A stretch of 64,000 nt of DNA from Rotaria sp. Silwood1. Taxonomy: Eukaryota > Rotifera > Eurotatoria > Philodinida > Philodinidae. A program made the position numbers and the translations under genes. This document shows, piece after piece, positions 45,467-59,475 of this stretch. The DNA lies in NCBI GenBank assembly GCA_905250075.1, contig CAJNOP010000004.1, positions 4,666,952-4,730,951 on the forward strand. Direction: 5' to 3'. The notes beneath the pieces were generated by a model, which was not told where the DNA came from, ran no database searches, and saw nothing but the letters and a program-made list of their open reading frames with translations. Positions within the stretch are counted from its first letter, which is position 1. Each line of letters starts with the position of its first letter.

Positions 45467-48400
45467 ATGTATGAATGTCCCGTATGGAAATGGATTATTT
45501 GTTTATCTATTATGATAGAAAGGTTATTCGTTTGCTTTGGAGATCATCCATATGGTAATTGTACAATAGTTGAAAAGAAAGAATAATGGCGTGATGATTA
45601 TCTTTTGTTCGAGTGCAAATAGTTCTATTTAATTATTGAATATACGTCATTTAAAAGAAAGTTAGAAAAAAAATAGTTTAAATATTTGACAAATATGAAC
45701 CAAAGATGTTTAAGTGAATTAAAACAAATAAATTTTCTACATCATTCAATACAAATGTGCCTATTAGTTTATTATTTCCCGTGTGAGAAAACAAAGAATT
45801 CAGAAATTGTAAATTAAAATATTAGCAATTGATGTTGGCCTTAATTTAAGTAATTAGCTTGAAATGAGAATATTGATTTAGAAGATACCAAAAAGATCAA
45901 AATTTATCTTTCTCCAAATAATAAATTCTCGTCAAAGTCTTCTTTTTTCAGTTTTAATACAAGTCAATTTTCTTTTTCTTTGGATTTACTTGGTATTTTT
46001 TATGGTTCAGTTTTTCCTATTATTTTTTTTCTATCAAACATTAGAAAATAATGATCTGTATTGTAATATGCAGTTTCAGTTTACTGACTACCGACGTTAC
46101 TGACTCAGTAGCATTATTTCAAATTGGCACCTGCGTTTCCTGAAGAACGGGAACATAGTGCTACGAATAAAGGCATATTCTGATAGAATTGATGCACAAT
46201 GTTGCAGCAAACGCGTAGATCAATATAATTAGTTCTTCAATGAACACCGATGCCAATATCACCAGTGTCTAAATGGATCCTGCGTCAGTGCCTTACTATC
46301 AATATTTCAATATTTTCACCAACACTGCACATGCCTAGATCTTTGTAATATATTTAAATAGTACAATTGACAAAGTTCCTCGATTATGATGAATTATCTA
46401 GATGAATAAACATAAACATTGTATGCTGCTTCCATCTCAGATTAGAATATTCCATTTTAACATGTTCACTAGATGGTACTGCTTTGTTTAAAATGTTATT
46501 GCCTAAAATAAACAAAACATCAATGTTTTAACAAAGAATTCTTGAATGTTTCCAATTTGTATTTTTTGAATGAGTAATGACATTATAACTTGAACGTTCG
46601 TCTTTAGAGACTTATCCAACTTTAGACATGATCTATAGAGATTTAGTCTATCATTTTCAATAGAAAAAAAAAATTAAGAATTCGTGGCAAGTACAAAAAG
46701 CAAAAGAAGAACGACTCAAGAAATTTGCAATATTGACACATAAAAACAAAATATCGTCTCAGTAGATTTACAAATTAATGAAAACTATATGTTTCCGGTT
46801 TAATCTAGTCTGATGAGAATTATACTTGTTTGGGGCATCACTTCTTTTGACTTAGTCAACATGAGTACAATGTTAAATAAGGGTAATCAATGCACGGTAT
46901 AGGAAAATGTAATTGTGCAGAAAAAGGATTTATGGTGAATAATAACGCCAAAATCGATAATAACATAGAGGGAATAATTAAGATATCTTACGATGGTATC
47001 AGTTTCTTATTTAGCACTTATATTTGTGATAAAAAAAAGATTGTTTACATCATCAAAATATTGAAATGAATTTTCAGATAAAGCTCTAAAATGGATTGAA
47101 AATATAAAAAAAAAATCTCTAAAGGGAATATTTCAATCTTTTATAGTATAGATCAGCTTGATTAGAACAATGTCAAAGAGTACAAGTCGCCATTAATACT
47201 TGGAAACCTTTTAAATAAAAAAACATTGTTACATACTGTTAATCCTACTATTCAGATTTGTCATACTATCTTATTTCATAAATATTAATATTAGACAATA
47301 TGTTCGAAATGCGTAGTTGGCTTACAGAGATATCTAGAATGATTTTCTTTGTAGTCACCACTGGATGACTTTTTTTTTCAATAAACATATATAGCACTAA
47401 TGAATTGAAGATTTAATGAAATTATCAAATTTTACTCAAGTTGAGAAATTATTTATTTCTTGAAAAAATTATTATGAACTTGTTATACAAAAAAAAAATC
47501 ATATTTGAAAAAAGTTCATTAGAGCATGCGTAATTATGTGTTAGTATAGTTTTTGTTGATGTCAATATAACATTTTATCTTATTCATCTCATTCTCTTTA
47601 TAATTCGTGATAAAAAAAATCTCGATGGATCTTGATTTTTCGGAAGCACAAAATAATTATACTTTGTTTTGCTGATTACAAAGTTCTTATTTGACTTATA
47701 TCTATATTTTTTTTTTGTTTTTTTTTCTTCTTTTTAAACATAATATTCAATATGTTCTTTATTCATTTATATTTAGTTCGCTTGATCTATATACATGAGA
47801 TTGAATTCATTAATCTCACACATCCTGGCACGTTTTATGTTGTATTAAAAACCATGGTGCCGATGAGTCTATGTAAGAGTCAGAGATCTCTGAGTTAGTC
47901 AAATGCAATTCATACAATAAAATCACATTTGGTTTATAATCATTGATTATGACTATATGTTTTATTAGTTGTAAAATTCGTAATTACGTGTCTTCCTCTA
48001 GTTATTTTCCATTAATTGTAAGTTAGTATCAATTTATTTTTGTATTTCTACAGGATAATGATATAAAAATAATTATAAGAGAATTGATGACACAAAAAAA
48101 AACAGAAACATAACTAGAAAATAAACAAAAATGAATTACAATAACTCAATCCAAACTAACGAAAATTATATATTCATAGATAAACAACAAATTCATACCC
48201 ATCAAATAATAAAGATAATCATGCACAATAAAGATATATTTTGCACAGTTATTAACATAGGAAATGATGACAAGATAAATGTATGTTTAGTTATTATTAA
48301 CTATAATTCTTGTATGCATGCATGCTTTTTTTGTTTTTTTGTCATTGACAAGAAAATAAGACTTATTTATAATCAATGTTATCGATTCATTCGGAAATAG

Positions 48401-49068
48401 TTTGCCGTTTTCTTTTTTTTCTTCTTATTATGGATCTTAGCTGAGATGATCCGTTTGATTTATATGTATTTTTTCGATTTAATACTATCGCAAAACTATT
48501 TATCATCAAAGACTTGACAATCATATTTAGTATAAAAAGTTTCTTTTGATTTAATTTTGTTTTCTTTTAATTATCTCAAGCTAAATATAATTGCAAAAGT
48601 TACAGTTATAAACCTTATGAAAATAGATTGAGTTACAGCTGTTTATTTATACTTAATTATTTATTTTTGTATGAATATGTATATTTACCTATTATACCAG
48701 TTTCTTTAAGTTAAGACTAGTCTTCAAGTTATTTTTTGCCACACTCTACATGATATTATTATTTTCTGGAGAAATATTTACCATACAAACTATCTATTAG
48801 TTTTGTTTCTTAGAGAAATCGTATGACACAAATATTGTATTGACAACGATGAACACATAAGCTAATACAAAAACATATGAAAAGAAAAAATATATATCCT
48901 TTTTGAATATAAGTTGCATGCTTCATTTAAGTTTTAACGTTGCTGTTAGATCTAAATGACTAATTAGTTTAATTGACATGAAAGTAAATAAAATAGTATG
49001 ACTTTAAGAATCGTTTTCATGAAATATTATGCATAATTTATTTAAAATACATGCAACATACTGTATAA
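45467..49068. other. 3.6-kb intergenic region
   Basis: No intact gene. A decayed LDL-receptor-A-like piece is listed at 46122-46361. The frame at 48131-48400 has no domain, is low in complexity and is rejected. Confidence 0.45.
46122..46361 (+). pseudogene. Possible LDL-receptor class A / Cys-rich repeat gene remnant
   Basis: One frame, with a single in-frame stop, reads WHLRFLKNGNIVLRIKAYSD, a Cys pair, then a stop, then FNEHRCQYHQCLNGSCVSAL and a later HCTCLDLC. The Cys spacing with NGxC resembles LDLa or EGF-like repeats found in large secreted rotifer proteins. The in-frame TAG between the two halves and the lack of flanking exons suggest a decayed fragment. Confidence 0.3.
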
Positions 49069-50462
49069 TCATTCTTTCTGTTTCATGACTTGATGTGTAG
49101 GATAAGATTTCATGCATTGTTTACCAAGATGGTTTCGTTGTTTGATTTGATAAACGGGTTGATGAATATTATTTTGTCCATTTTGTATTGGTGATCGACG
49201 ACGATCATTTGAATAACGATTTCGTAAAACTGCTTTACTAATATGTCTTATATAACGTTTAGCAATACGTTTTAATTCTTTACGAAATTGTCTTCCACTT
49301 AGACAATAAACATAGAAATTTAATGAACAATTTGCTAATATAATAACACTAACCCAATGTGCTAATATAAGATTTGATGTTGAAAAAAAAATCAATGATG
49401 TTATACTTGATGAAAGAAAAAATAATAATGAATGTAATAATAAAACAATATTCATCCAAGACATTTTTCCAAATGGTACACTTGTATTTGAATTTGTTGA
49501 TCCTTTTAATGACGTTTGTCTTGATGAACTTTGTCGTTGTAATTGTTGACTTCTATCATATAAATATAATGGTGATGATGCTGGCATTTTTGTTGTTGAA
49601 CCAATTGTTATTGGCATTGATAAAGGACTATTATGATTATATTGTTGTCGTCGTCTAACATGTGCTGTTGTACGTAAAATACATGCTATTATACCAATAT
49701 TAAATAAAGCAACTAATAATGATGGTATTAATTCTGAAAATAAACATCGTATTGTGTGATAATTAAATCCAAATGATAAGTCATCAAAATAATTTTGCCA
49801 CATAAATGATAGATGCTGATTATCATATGTACAATGTATTGATGATTGTGTCGTATTAGGACTATAATAATAAATGGTTTAGACAAAATCATCCAAAAAT
49901 ACAAAAAAAAAAAATTATTTTACTTTGCAAAATTTGGTGCAAAAAAAATCACAGTTGGACCCGATACGATAATAACCATAATTAATGCAATTATAATCAT
50001 ACATAAATATTTATATTTTTCCAAGAAATGAAATTTTTCACCACGATTATATGATAAATGTAAACGTGATGTAACATATACAAATCTTTCAATAACCCAA
50101 AAAACAGTTATCCATGCAGCAAGTACACGAAACGATGATGATAAACGAAAAATTTTACATGTTAACCAATGTATACCAACAATATTATCAGATAACCATC
50201 GTCGTGTTGTTGAATGAAGCAATAATGTATAACGTATAACACATATTAAATTAATTGAAAATGATGCTAAAGCTAAACTAGCATATGTGGAACAACAACG
50301 AAAGCGACGTGATGAAAAAACTACAAGACCAAGAAGATTACCAATAAAACCAAGAATAAATAAAATAACACAAATCCAATCAATTGTAACTACAACTTGT
50401 GCCATTGATAGTTTACACAGATATCTATATGTTAAATAATAATATAAACTATGGAGTGACAT
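49069..50462 (-). CDS. Rhodopsin-like (class A) G-protein-coupled receptor
   Basis: Exons 50462-49924 and 49861-49069 (62-nt intron, phase 2) give 443 residues. Seven hydrophobic segments are visible. TM1 at about 27-50 carries the conserved GN (GFIGNLLGL). Cys102 before TM3 can pair with Cys190 in the second extracellular loop. The TM3 end has ERF (125-127) in place of DRY. The third inner loop is long and Ser/Gln/Arg-rich (about 250-305). TM7 ends SLNFYVYCLSGRQFRKEL, a variant of NPxxY with the following amphipathic helix 8. The basic C-terminal tail lacks a clear lipidation Cys pair. The overall look is that of invertebrate neuropeptide receptors of the FMRFamide-receptor type. The ligand is unknown. 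Met20 is an alternative start. No acceptor lies at the first ATG. Confidence 0.85.
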
Positions 50463-53400
50463 AAAGAAGGAAAGTAAGCAGGATATATAAAGAAGGAAAA
50501 TAGAGAGAGAGAGAAAGAAAGAGAATATTCACACAACACCGGAAAAAAAACAAAGCTACCAACATCAAAGACATTTTTAACCTTCGTTCTTGTCATCTTC
50601 AATGCATTTGCTTACTATTACATTAAAGCAGAAAGATAAGATCGAGTTTATGCTTGGTCGACTTTTTAGAAATACTGTTAAAAAAAAGAAGCTGAATATT
50701 ACATCTTACGGAATCTAATGATAAAGCTTTGCATCCGTTTTCTTCATTAGATCAACTTACTATTGAATATGTCAAAACAAAAAAGTCATACAAAGAACAA
50801 CCCTCCTACAAACATTTATTTATTCATAGACGACAAATGTCAAGTTGAAAAATCAATGGAAGAAAAAAAATTGATGTATTAATTTCAATCGGCTAAAAAA
50901 AGAATCTCATAAATATTAAGAAAAATCTAATAATATTCATACTAATTGCAATTTTTTATTAATCGGAACATGTTTAACAAGAAAATGCTTTTAGAAATCT
51001 CTTCTCAACAAGAAAGAGCGCGCAGCTTTAAAAGGATCGCTTTTTGTTCGGGTGTTTAAACATGCTCTTATTTGCTTTCTCTTTGTTTCCAACAAGAGTA
51101 TATGCATTTAAGCATACATATACGAGCACTTTCGTCTTTTCAAGTCTTGATAATAATGAATGAGAAAAAGGAATTGGCATTTCCTGGAGAAAAAAAACTG
51201 ACGTGCTAGTCACTGTCTATATGCGTGTCTATCGCAAATGATCGGTGCGAAGAATATACATAGATCGACTTTAAAAAAATCTATAAGGAACGTTGATGAT
51301 GCCAAGAAACTAACTGAACAATTGCTCACAGTTCTATCTTCTATATATAATTATTTGTGGTTAAATGAATATATGTAAGACAAGAGATTGTCAACACTTT
51401 AATGACATACTCAAATAGAGCAAGCATTCGTGCATGAATAGTTGAATAGCAATTCCTTATTTTTCTTTTTCGACTTATTGCAGAAGAAAAATAAAATGAT
51501 AAAGAGACTAACGTATCAAATACAGATTAAACTGATGCTAAGAATATGTGAATATATATATATATATTGCTAAAAGTTATTATACTATTATGTTCTCGAT
51601 TATATTTTCATATCGAGATAACAAATTAAATTCGTCAATTATTCGGACGTATGATTAGAATTCCAACATGAGTATATAATATTACTTGTACATAATTAAA
51701 TTTAAGAAAATAAGTCAATGATCAACCAAAATATCTAGTCGAATAATATATGATTCTTGACATAACCTACAATGTACTCAACTTGGCCAAATAAAAATGT
51801 CAAATAGTTCTTTTTTTAGAGTAAAATAGGTATATTATTTTTTGAGAAATATGTTTTTTTTTTTAATATTTGATTTCAACTAATTAAGCAGTTGTAGATA
51901 TTACTTTATATAACGTGCGCATAGCACAAACTTGTCCTAAATTTTATTTTTCATCGATTTATATATATAGCTTCACAGAATTTGAATAGCTAGTTATGAA
52001 TATATGCTTTTTGTTTCAATTATGTGTTGTCCCTTCTTGGCAAAAAGCTGTAAATACTTATAAGAGCATTGATGTAATCCAAATCATTCTTTCTTAAAAC
52101 ATTTCTGAAGTGTCTATAATCTTTTCTTCTAATGCAGCTTAAAAAATAGTATTGAAAAATATTATTTGCTTAGATTAAAACTAAAATAATATAAAACAAA
52201 CTGCTATGAATATGTATAGGCTTAATAAAATAAGGACCAAAAATCGTCCTATTTATTGCATTTTCTATTAGGAAAACTTAGTTGAAACTCAAAATAAACA
52301 ATATATTCAAAATTAGCATGAAAATACACCCCAGGCCATATATATATATATTTCGGCAAAATCACTTTGCCACGAAAAAAGACACTTGTAATCCCTCAAA
52401 GCGTTTTTCTTCGGCAATCTTGCTTACGATCGATTTTCTATTTGATATACACTTTACTGAAATGTATGCGGCTAAATGTCAATTATTATGATGATTCTTA
52501 ATATTTTGTTTATTTTGAATCAAGTTTGAATGATAGAAACTATACTAAACAAGGCTTTTTCAAGATATTTTTACTAGTAAAACAAGAAAATGTTTGATTG
52601 TCTCAACAGTAAAATAAAATCTAAATAAAAAAAAACATAAATTTATACTTTTATAAATCGAAACCATCTGATTCAAATGAAATAAGACATTTGATCTAAT
52701 CTTCTGTCATAAAAAAAAACTAGATAGGCTTAAAAACAATGTCTATAAATATATGCTGTAAACCTACGTATACATCTTGTCAAAATTATTCTACTATAAA
52801 TAATTTTATTGATTTATTTTTTGAATATATCACAAAAACTAGACGAGTGAGAATAATCTGGTTTTTATCAGATTACAGTTCATAGTCTTAGTAAACTCGT
52901 AAAAAAAGTTCAGGTCAATCCATTGATCTGTTTATAGTTTTTTTTTATTGACGATATAATCGCAACATGTTGCTTTTCATCCTTCCAAAATTATCCAACG
53001 CCGCTTTTTTCCAAATTAGTTCGTCCCCACTGCTCTAAGTGGCATTTTTCTTTATTATGCATGATTCAATAGAAGAAAGCATTTTTTTCATGAGAACTAC
53101 TTTTCATTATAGCTTTCTGTTGAGTAAGGATTTAATAATAACGTTTCTTTTTTTCGCTATTTACCAAGAATTTTCAAGCACGCGGTTACAAAAGACTGTT
53201 TTACATTTAATGTGTTTAGCTGTTTTAATGTTCAATATAGCGTTGGGAAGAGCACTACAAATTACATCTGATATTACATTTTAATTGATAGTTTACGTTG
53301 GAAAAGTATATTAGTTATCTCTCATGTATACAACAATTATAAATAGAATTCCTTGTACCGTCTTATTCCCACATTGAAGAAAGTATAAGAAATTGTTTTT

Positions 53401-56012
53401 AAAAGCGTGAATGACTAAGGAATCTTTATTTCGTAAAAACTGTTATATTTGAAATTAAAACCGATCGTCTGGCTAATATGATAGACTTTTGTTACATTAT
53501 TAATAGCATAATTAAAAAGATTAGTATAGTCTCAGTCACAATCTCACTGGATATCTCATGAGATGCATAGCTAATTTTTTACACGTCACGTCTATGTAGA
53601 CAGAAGATGAAATTTAGAACAGCACACTATGTTTAGTTTCATTAAAATACATCTTTGTTAGGCAAGTTACATATTCAGTCTGTTGCAGAGACTAGGGGGA
53701 TCATTTTACTCCCGCTAGCAATATAACAAAAATATATAATTTGAGGAATACGATTGTTTTGCTTTCAAATAAAAGAGTTTTGTATGGATACAAAGTTCTT
53801 ATTCATACTCGATTATAAAACAATTTTTTATGCCTTCTTTAATGCTTCAATTTGTGAATCAGACTGTATAACAAGGTCTATCTGTCATTGTTCGATACAT
53901 AAGAGAGGACAGAAGCAATTTTTCAGCATTAGCTATCAATTAAAATAGAATAACTCATGCAATGTATAGTGCTCTCATTAATACTATATTGAATAATGAA
54001 TTGGCTAATCACACTAAATAAAAAACAAGTTTCGTGTTGCCTTGTTCTCGAAAATCTCTGTAATAAATTAAAAAAATACTGTGACTGAACGCCTACTCAA
54101 AAGAAAGCGATGGGCACAAGTACTCTTTAGGTAAAGAACAATTTGTTCTATTACAGATCACCACATATGTTAGGGCTCTTGTAAAAGAGTTGTTCAAGCA
54201 AAGTCATTCCTTTCATAGTCTGTTAAGACTCTGACAACGAAACNNNNNNNNNNNNNNNNNNNNNNNNNNNNNNNNNNNNNNNNNNNNNNNNNNNNNNNNN
54301 NNNNNNNNNNNNNNNNNNNNNNNNNNNNNNNNNNNNNNNNNNNCTCTCGACAGAAGGCCTAAGAGCAGTTATTCTTTTGGGATTTTTCATCCTTCATTGG
54401 GATCTACCTTATGCACATAGTTCGAACTCAAAAGCGATTGGACAGTTGAAAACGTTCCCTCGTTAGAATTGATTTAGAGATACAAAGCTGTTATCAGTAG
54501 CATCTATGTTTAAATGCAACAAATATTGAACAGGCCTGTTTTGCTATATTTCGACTTCGCCATCAAAGGGTTAAGAGCACATGATAAACTTATTATAGAT
54601 CACAAAGAACATGAAAGCAAAATAAAGAACATAAATTATGCAATATGTTATACTTGCGTTCATTTTATAGTTAGCATTTCTCGAAAAGTTAGCAACTGAA
54701 ATATTTTCTATTGTAGAAATTTGAAAGAAGAACTTTATATTAAATATTCAATTGTATTTCAGTTGAAGGAAACAAAAATATTCAAATATTTGATAAATTA
54801 ATTCTTGTGATACTTGTTCTAAATTTATATCTGACACATGTAAAAGAAAACGACTGACAAGAATAGATATTAAATCTTTACTTCAACAAGTTTTTCTTAT
54901 TATATATGTATAATATCTGTAACTCAAGACAATCATGAAAACAAATTTTGAACTAACCTACATTAACAAATGTCGTATTTTAAATGTAGTGTTGAATACG
55001 ATGCCGTTGAATTCTTTTAATAATTGACTAAGTCATTGAAATAGAATGTCTGAATTATATGTAATATATAGTGACAATGTAATTATGATATGTTCTATTT
55101 CATGGTAATCAAAACAACTTTCAATATATTGTCGACTATTTTTGTAATTAAATTCATCTCAGTACCATTTTATCATTGATATTATCATGGAAAATATCTA
55201 GTTATTTTGTATTTGTACATTTCTCTATTTAATAATCTTGACAAGAAGGTCTCAAAGAAAAGTTAAAAAAGGATATTGAGACATGTTTGCTGTACCAGAT
55301 TGTTTCTGTTATTGACTGTTCGCTCATGATTTGCTCAAGCTAAAAAATGCTAGCATATTTGTATATGACAAATCCAGAAATCGTTATATTTACCAGATAT
55401 ATTATTCATTTTATTATCGTAGTCGTCTATGCGTAATAAAGTTCTATTAAGTCTCAAGGTTTCTGACCATATAATTGAATGCCACCATAACATTAATATA
55501 TTGTTAGTTTCGAACAATCTCCTTTGTACAAATAAATCTGAATTGAGATTTGACTTGATATTGAATTAGATCTGTATTACGCTCAGCATTAAAAAAAAAT
55601 GCTTGTCTTTCTTATACAAAATTCAAACATTCAAAATACTTATCACAGTTCAATGTCTCAAAGATTACTTTGAAAGCTTGTATTAGTTAACAATTATTCG
55701 AAAAAAACTTCTGTATACTTTAATCTTAAAATATCTGCACTATGAGTGTATTTTATGTAACTTATTTAGTTTTTTTTTCACAATATTACAATCATATTTT
55801 CAAAACACATGATGAAATAAGTTCAAAGCTCCAGTAGAAAAATCTGACAATGTCATTATGTATATGTTTAACAAGAATATCTGTTTTTGGCACCATGACT
55901 AATAAGAAACATTAATCATCTTCTTTCTTTTTTGTTGTGTTTTTAAGTGAATATACTTTAAGATATATTGTAGTCGGTTCAAAATTAATCGCATATAATT
56001 ATCATATATAAA
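50463..56012. other. 5.5-kb gene-poor region including an assembly gap
   Basis: Upstream of the minus-strand receptor a purine-rich GA tract (about 50500-50525) is visible. A (TA)n tract lies near 51553. Open frames at 52282-52491, 53039-53284, 53754-53948 and 54514-54699 show no recognised domain or splice context. The GACGAA motif of the first kilobase recurs in reverse orientation near 53020. No gene supported. Confidence 0.45.
54244..54343. other. Assembly gap (100 N)
   Basis: Exactly 100 N, a placeholder gap. No coding sequence is interrupted as far as can be seen. Confidence 0.99.
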
Positions 56013-57011
56013 ATGTCAATATTCAGTCAAATAAAATTAGGAATATTTATTCCATGTCAAATTCCATCAATAATTTGTCACTTATTTTTAATTTATCATC
56101 TTATATTTAATCCACAACTACGACAAGCTCTACATAATCATATTATATTAATGTTTTTAATAACCAATTGTTTATTAATAACCGTTGACCTATCAATGGC
56201 ATATTACTTTCTTAATCATGGTCGTATCAAAGAAAATGGTGTAAATTTTTGCCTAGCATGGAACCTTATTGATTCATTTTTATCAGGTTTATCAATGTTT
56301 TTTATGATGTGGGCATCATTTGAACGTCATTTATTTATTTTTTATGATCGTCAAATATTCAATAACAAGTTAAAACGTGTTATCTTTCATTATGCTCCAA
56401 TAATAATATTAATTATTTATACATGGATTTTCTATTTTATTGTTATTTATATTAGTCCATTTTGTTCAAATATTGAACACTTTGATTTTAATGAAGTATT
56501 TTGTGATCGAGCATGTTATGTGCATCATGCTATAGTTTTATCATCAATAGATTTAATAATCCATAAAATTTTATGTTCAATACTTATATTTTCTTTTAAT
56601 TTATTTTTATTGATACGTGTCTTTTATGGAAAAAGACAACGTAATCAAATCATAAGATGGCGTCGACATAAAAGAATGACAATACAAATTTTATCTATAT
56701 CAACATTATACTTTATTGGTACATTACCAAATGCAATCTCAGAGTCATTTCATGTATTTCTAGGCCGTGAATATCTTGGCGAAGAATCTATAATACAACA
56801 AGAACTCTTGTTGTATCTTTTCTATTTTATTTCTTTAATTATACCTTTTATTTGTTTGATGAATTTTCCAGAAATTTATCAAAAGTTACGGTTTTTCCCG
56901 TGTTCAAAACGATCACCAAATGCCATATTTGATATAGCGTACTCAACACGTCGAAACCAAGTAAACATTTCGATTTTGAATACAAAAAGAGCAGGAATCA
57001 AGCCAAGTTGA
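56013..57011 (+). CDS. Intronless rhodopsin-like 7TM receptor, divergent
   Basis: A single open frame of 332 residues with seven hydrophobic segments, the first at about 10-32 and the last at about 266-289. Family marks are weak. ERH (104-106) replaces DRY at the end of TM3. Cys80 lies before TM3, and several Cys occur in the second extracellular loop (FCSNIEHFDFNEVFCDRAC). The end of TM7 lacks NPxxY (IPFICLMNFPEIYQKL shows a shifted FPEIY). The third inner loop is short and basic (GKRQRNQIIRWRRHKRM), consistent with G-protein coupling. Many intronless, divergent receptors of this type are known in bdelloids and are often chemosensory; that role is inferred here. The start is the first ATG after AT-rich sequence, with no acceptor. 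Confidence 0.8.
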   Translation: MSIFSQIKLGIFIPCQIPSIICHLFLIYHLIFNPQLRQALHNHIILMFLITNCLLITVDLSMAYYFLNHGRIKENGVNFCLAWNLIDSFLSGLSMFFMMWASFERHLFIFYDRQIFNNKLKRVIFHYAPIIILIIYTWIFYFIVIYISPFCSNIEHFDFNEVFCDRACYVHHAIVLSSIDLIIHKILCSILIFSFNLFLLIRVFYGKRQRNQIIRWRRHKRMTIQILSISTLYFIGTLPNAISESFHVFLGREYLGEESIIQQELLLYLFYFISLIIPFICLMNFPEIYQKLRFFPCSKRSPNAIFDIAYSTRRNQVNISILNTKRAGIKPS

Positions 57012-57589
57012 TATTTATTCGACTTTGTGAACTCTCCAAGTCATTTATTTTTTGTTCAACAATAAAAATAATTTTTTTGTGTTAATTTGAATATTAATTA
57101 ATTTTGTGATGTGTTAAAATAGTTCATTTCTTCATTTATGCAATAAAACTTATAATATCTTGAAAGAAAAGAAAATTTAATGATAAACAGTGCATATAAT
57201 TATCAATTTCAATGATATTTAATTAATATTTTAATACAACGAAAATTATATCGGTTTTGAATTAGATAGAAAAGACATAAGTCTTCTTCAATAAAAATAA
57301 TGAACATAGGTCTTATATCCAATGTGTCTGCAGAATAGGATCAAAAAAAAGATGTTTCTGTTATACTCTATATAGAGATAGAGCGAGAAAGCAATATCAA
57401 CAGAGAAATTCCAGAGGAGCCCATTATGCTCTTTCAATGTTAAGTGATTTTGTTTTTCTTCTAAATAAATAGCGTTGTTTTCTTTTGAAAAATAGAAAAC
57501 AAAATACGCTGCGTACCCGGCAACATGTACCCGTTCAACTAGCTTTATATTTCTTTGAAGGCAAAGTCAAATAGACATACAGATACATC

Positions 57590-59475
57590 AAATCAAATTT
57601 CAGTCAAATCCAATTCTCAGATTTGTTTAGATTTGACTGAATTAAACTAGGTTTTGACTTGGTCTGGAGCTGGCATACCTCCTACAAAGACTGTCGGTTT
57701 TCAATATGAAAACTCGTCAAACCCAAACCGAATCTTTGCGTCATCTTTCATCAGTTTCATTCACTTTATTTGATAGTGATACTAGATTCCTTCAAACATA
57801 AGAAAAAAGGTATAATATTTGACAGGATTTGATGAAAACTACAAAAAAATAAAAACCTTCATCAAACCCTATCAAATCTTGAAAATTTTTCTTTGTATTA
57901 GAAGAAATCTAAAGGGCAATTCAAAAGTTTCGAACTCATCCAGTAAATCGATGATATCTATGACAAACCTGTATATAATTAATTTGTGAGGTTATAGATA
58001 TAGATAAGTTAACAACTAAGAATAGATAGGTCTACGACACGTATTTCATCTCTTTATTATCGATATCTCGACTACTTTATATAGGGTTAGTAGTTAGATG
58101 TTAAAGAAAAATAATTAGGGTAGATATAAAAGGATAAAACACTTGTTAGAAGACGACAAATAGAAAAAGGAAAATACCTGTATATAGAACAACACATATG
58201 ATCGGATGGTAGAAGGGAAAAATACCAACGACAAGAGAACAAAAAAGGAAAAATATATATAATGATAGAATAGAGACAAGAAGAGAAGAAAAATATAAAT
58301 AACAATACATATGATGAACAGATGACTCTAAAACTTCTTAATAAATTGATCAAAATATATGATTATTGTAAAAAGGATTAGAACTATCATCTAGAAAATG
58401 ACATTGCGAAAGACATAAATAAAGTCCAATGTTATGGTTTTTTTACTAGTCTCGAGTGAATGATTTCATCTTATATTTTCTGAGAAAAATTTAAAAAAAA
58501 AATTTTCAATAAAAGATTGAAAGGATTTATAAGTTTGTCTGACTCACTATTTGTACAAATATCAATAATCAAATTTAGTGATGTGTTGATCATGTTGTCA
58601 AACGATTGCTTTAAACATTTGTTGAATGCTATTAATCATTTACTCATATTTTTCTACATTAAAATTTTTTTATGTATCATTTTTTTGTTTCGCATAATGT
58701 AATGAATTAAATTCATATTTAGTAATATTGCGTTAAGCGATACCCAACAAGTTTTCTGTTGGCCATATATAATCTATTTGGCTTTGAAATGAATACTAAG
58801 AGTCGTTTAAATAAAACTGTATAAATTGTCGGAACGATAAATTCAAGCAACTAGCACATTAGAGAATCAATTAGAAACAGTAAATTTCATAAAATCAGAC
58901 TCAATATGAAAGTCTTTAACAATATAAATAGTATTATAAAACTAGAATCATAATCAGCAAACATCATTAATATTATTCTAGTGAAATGATAAGTCCTATT
59001 TACAATCCATATGGGGAGAAGACATACAGCTATTATGAAAGAGAACTTGTCAAAAATTTTTCGAGAAAAATATAAGATGAAATCATTCACTAAAGTCCAG
59101 TAAAATAATCAATACGTTGGGTTTCATTTGTGTATTTCTAAGTGTCTTTTTTCAGATTATAGCTTTAATCTTTCTCTACAAAACTATATATTTTGATGAA
59201 TTAATTATTTGTAGGTTTGTCATAGACATCATCAATTTACTGAGGAGCATCGAAACTTTTGAATGATCCTTACGTACCACTATCGGATAGAAAAATAATA
59301 CTGGATGTAAATGACATAATAATCTGGTTGACTTTGACGAGTTTTCATACTGAAAGCTGACAGTCTTTTGTAAGAGATATGCTGAATTCAACTCCAGTCA
59401 ACTCCAAGTCTAACTTCAGTCAAACTCAAATCAAGGATTATAGTTGGATTTGACTGGAAGTGGATTTAGTGCATT
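57590..59475. repeat. Diverged inverted repeat, probably opposed copies of a mobile element
   Basis: The left arm (about 57590-57985) and the right arm (about 59200-59475) match as reverse complements. Anchors are GGTTTGTCATAGACATCATC in the right arm against the complement of GATGATATCTATGACAAACC on the left, and TATGAAAACTCGTCAAA in both. The outer ends share CAGTCAAATCCAA and a nearby GATTTGACTG hairpin. The left arm is longer by a segment with its own small inverted repeat (about 57820-57880, motif TTTGAYAGGRTTTGATGAA) that the right arm lacks. The 1.2-kb spacer has no coding frame. Confidence 0.65.

Noticed and set aside
48131-48400. 89-residue open frame
   Set aside because: Asn/Ile/Lys-rich translation typical of AT-rich non-coding DNA, with no domain.
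53039-53284. 81-residue hydrophobic open frame
   Set aside because: It begins with GTG, has no ATG near the start with context, no splice partners and no family resemblance. Hydrophobic frames are common in T-rich DNA.
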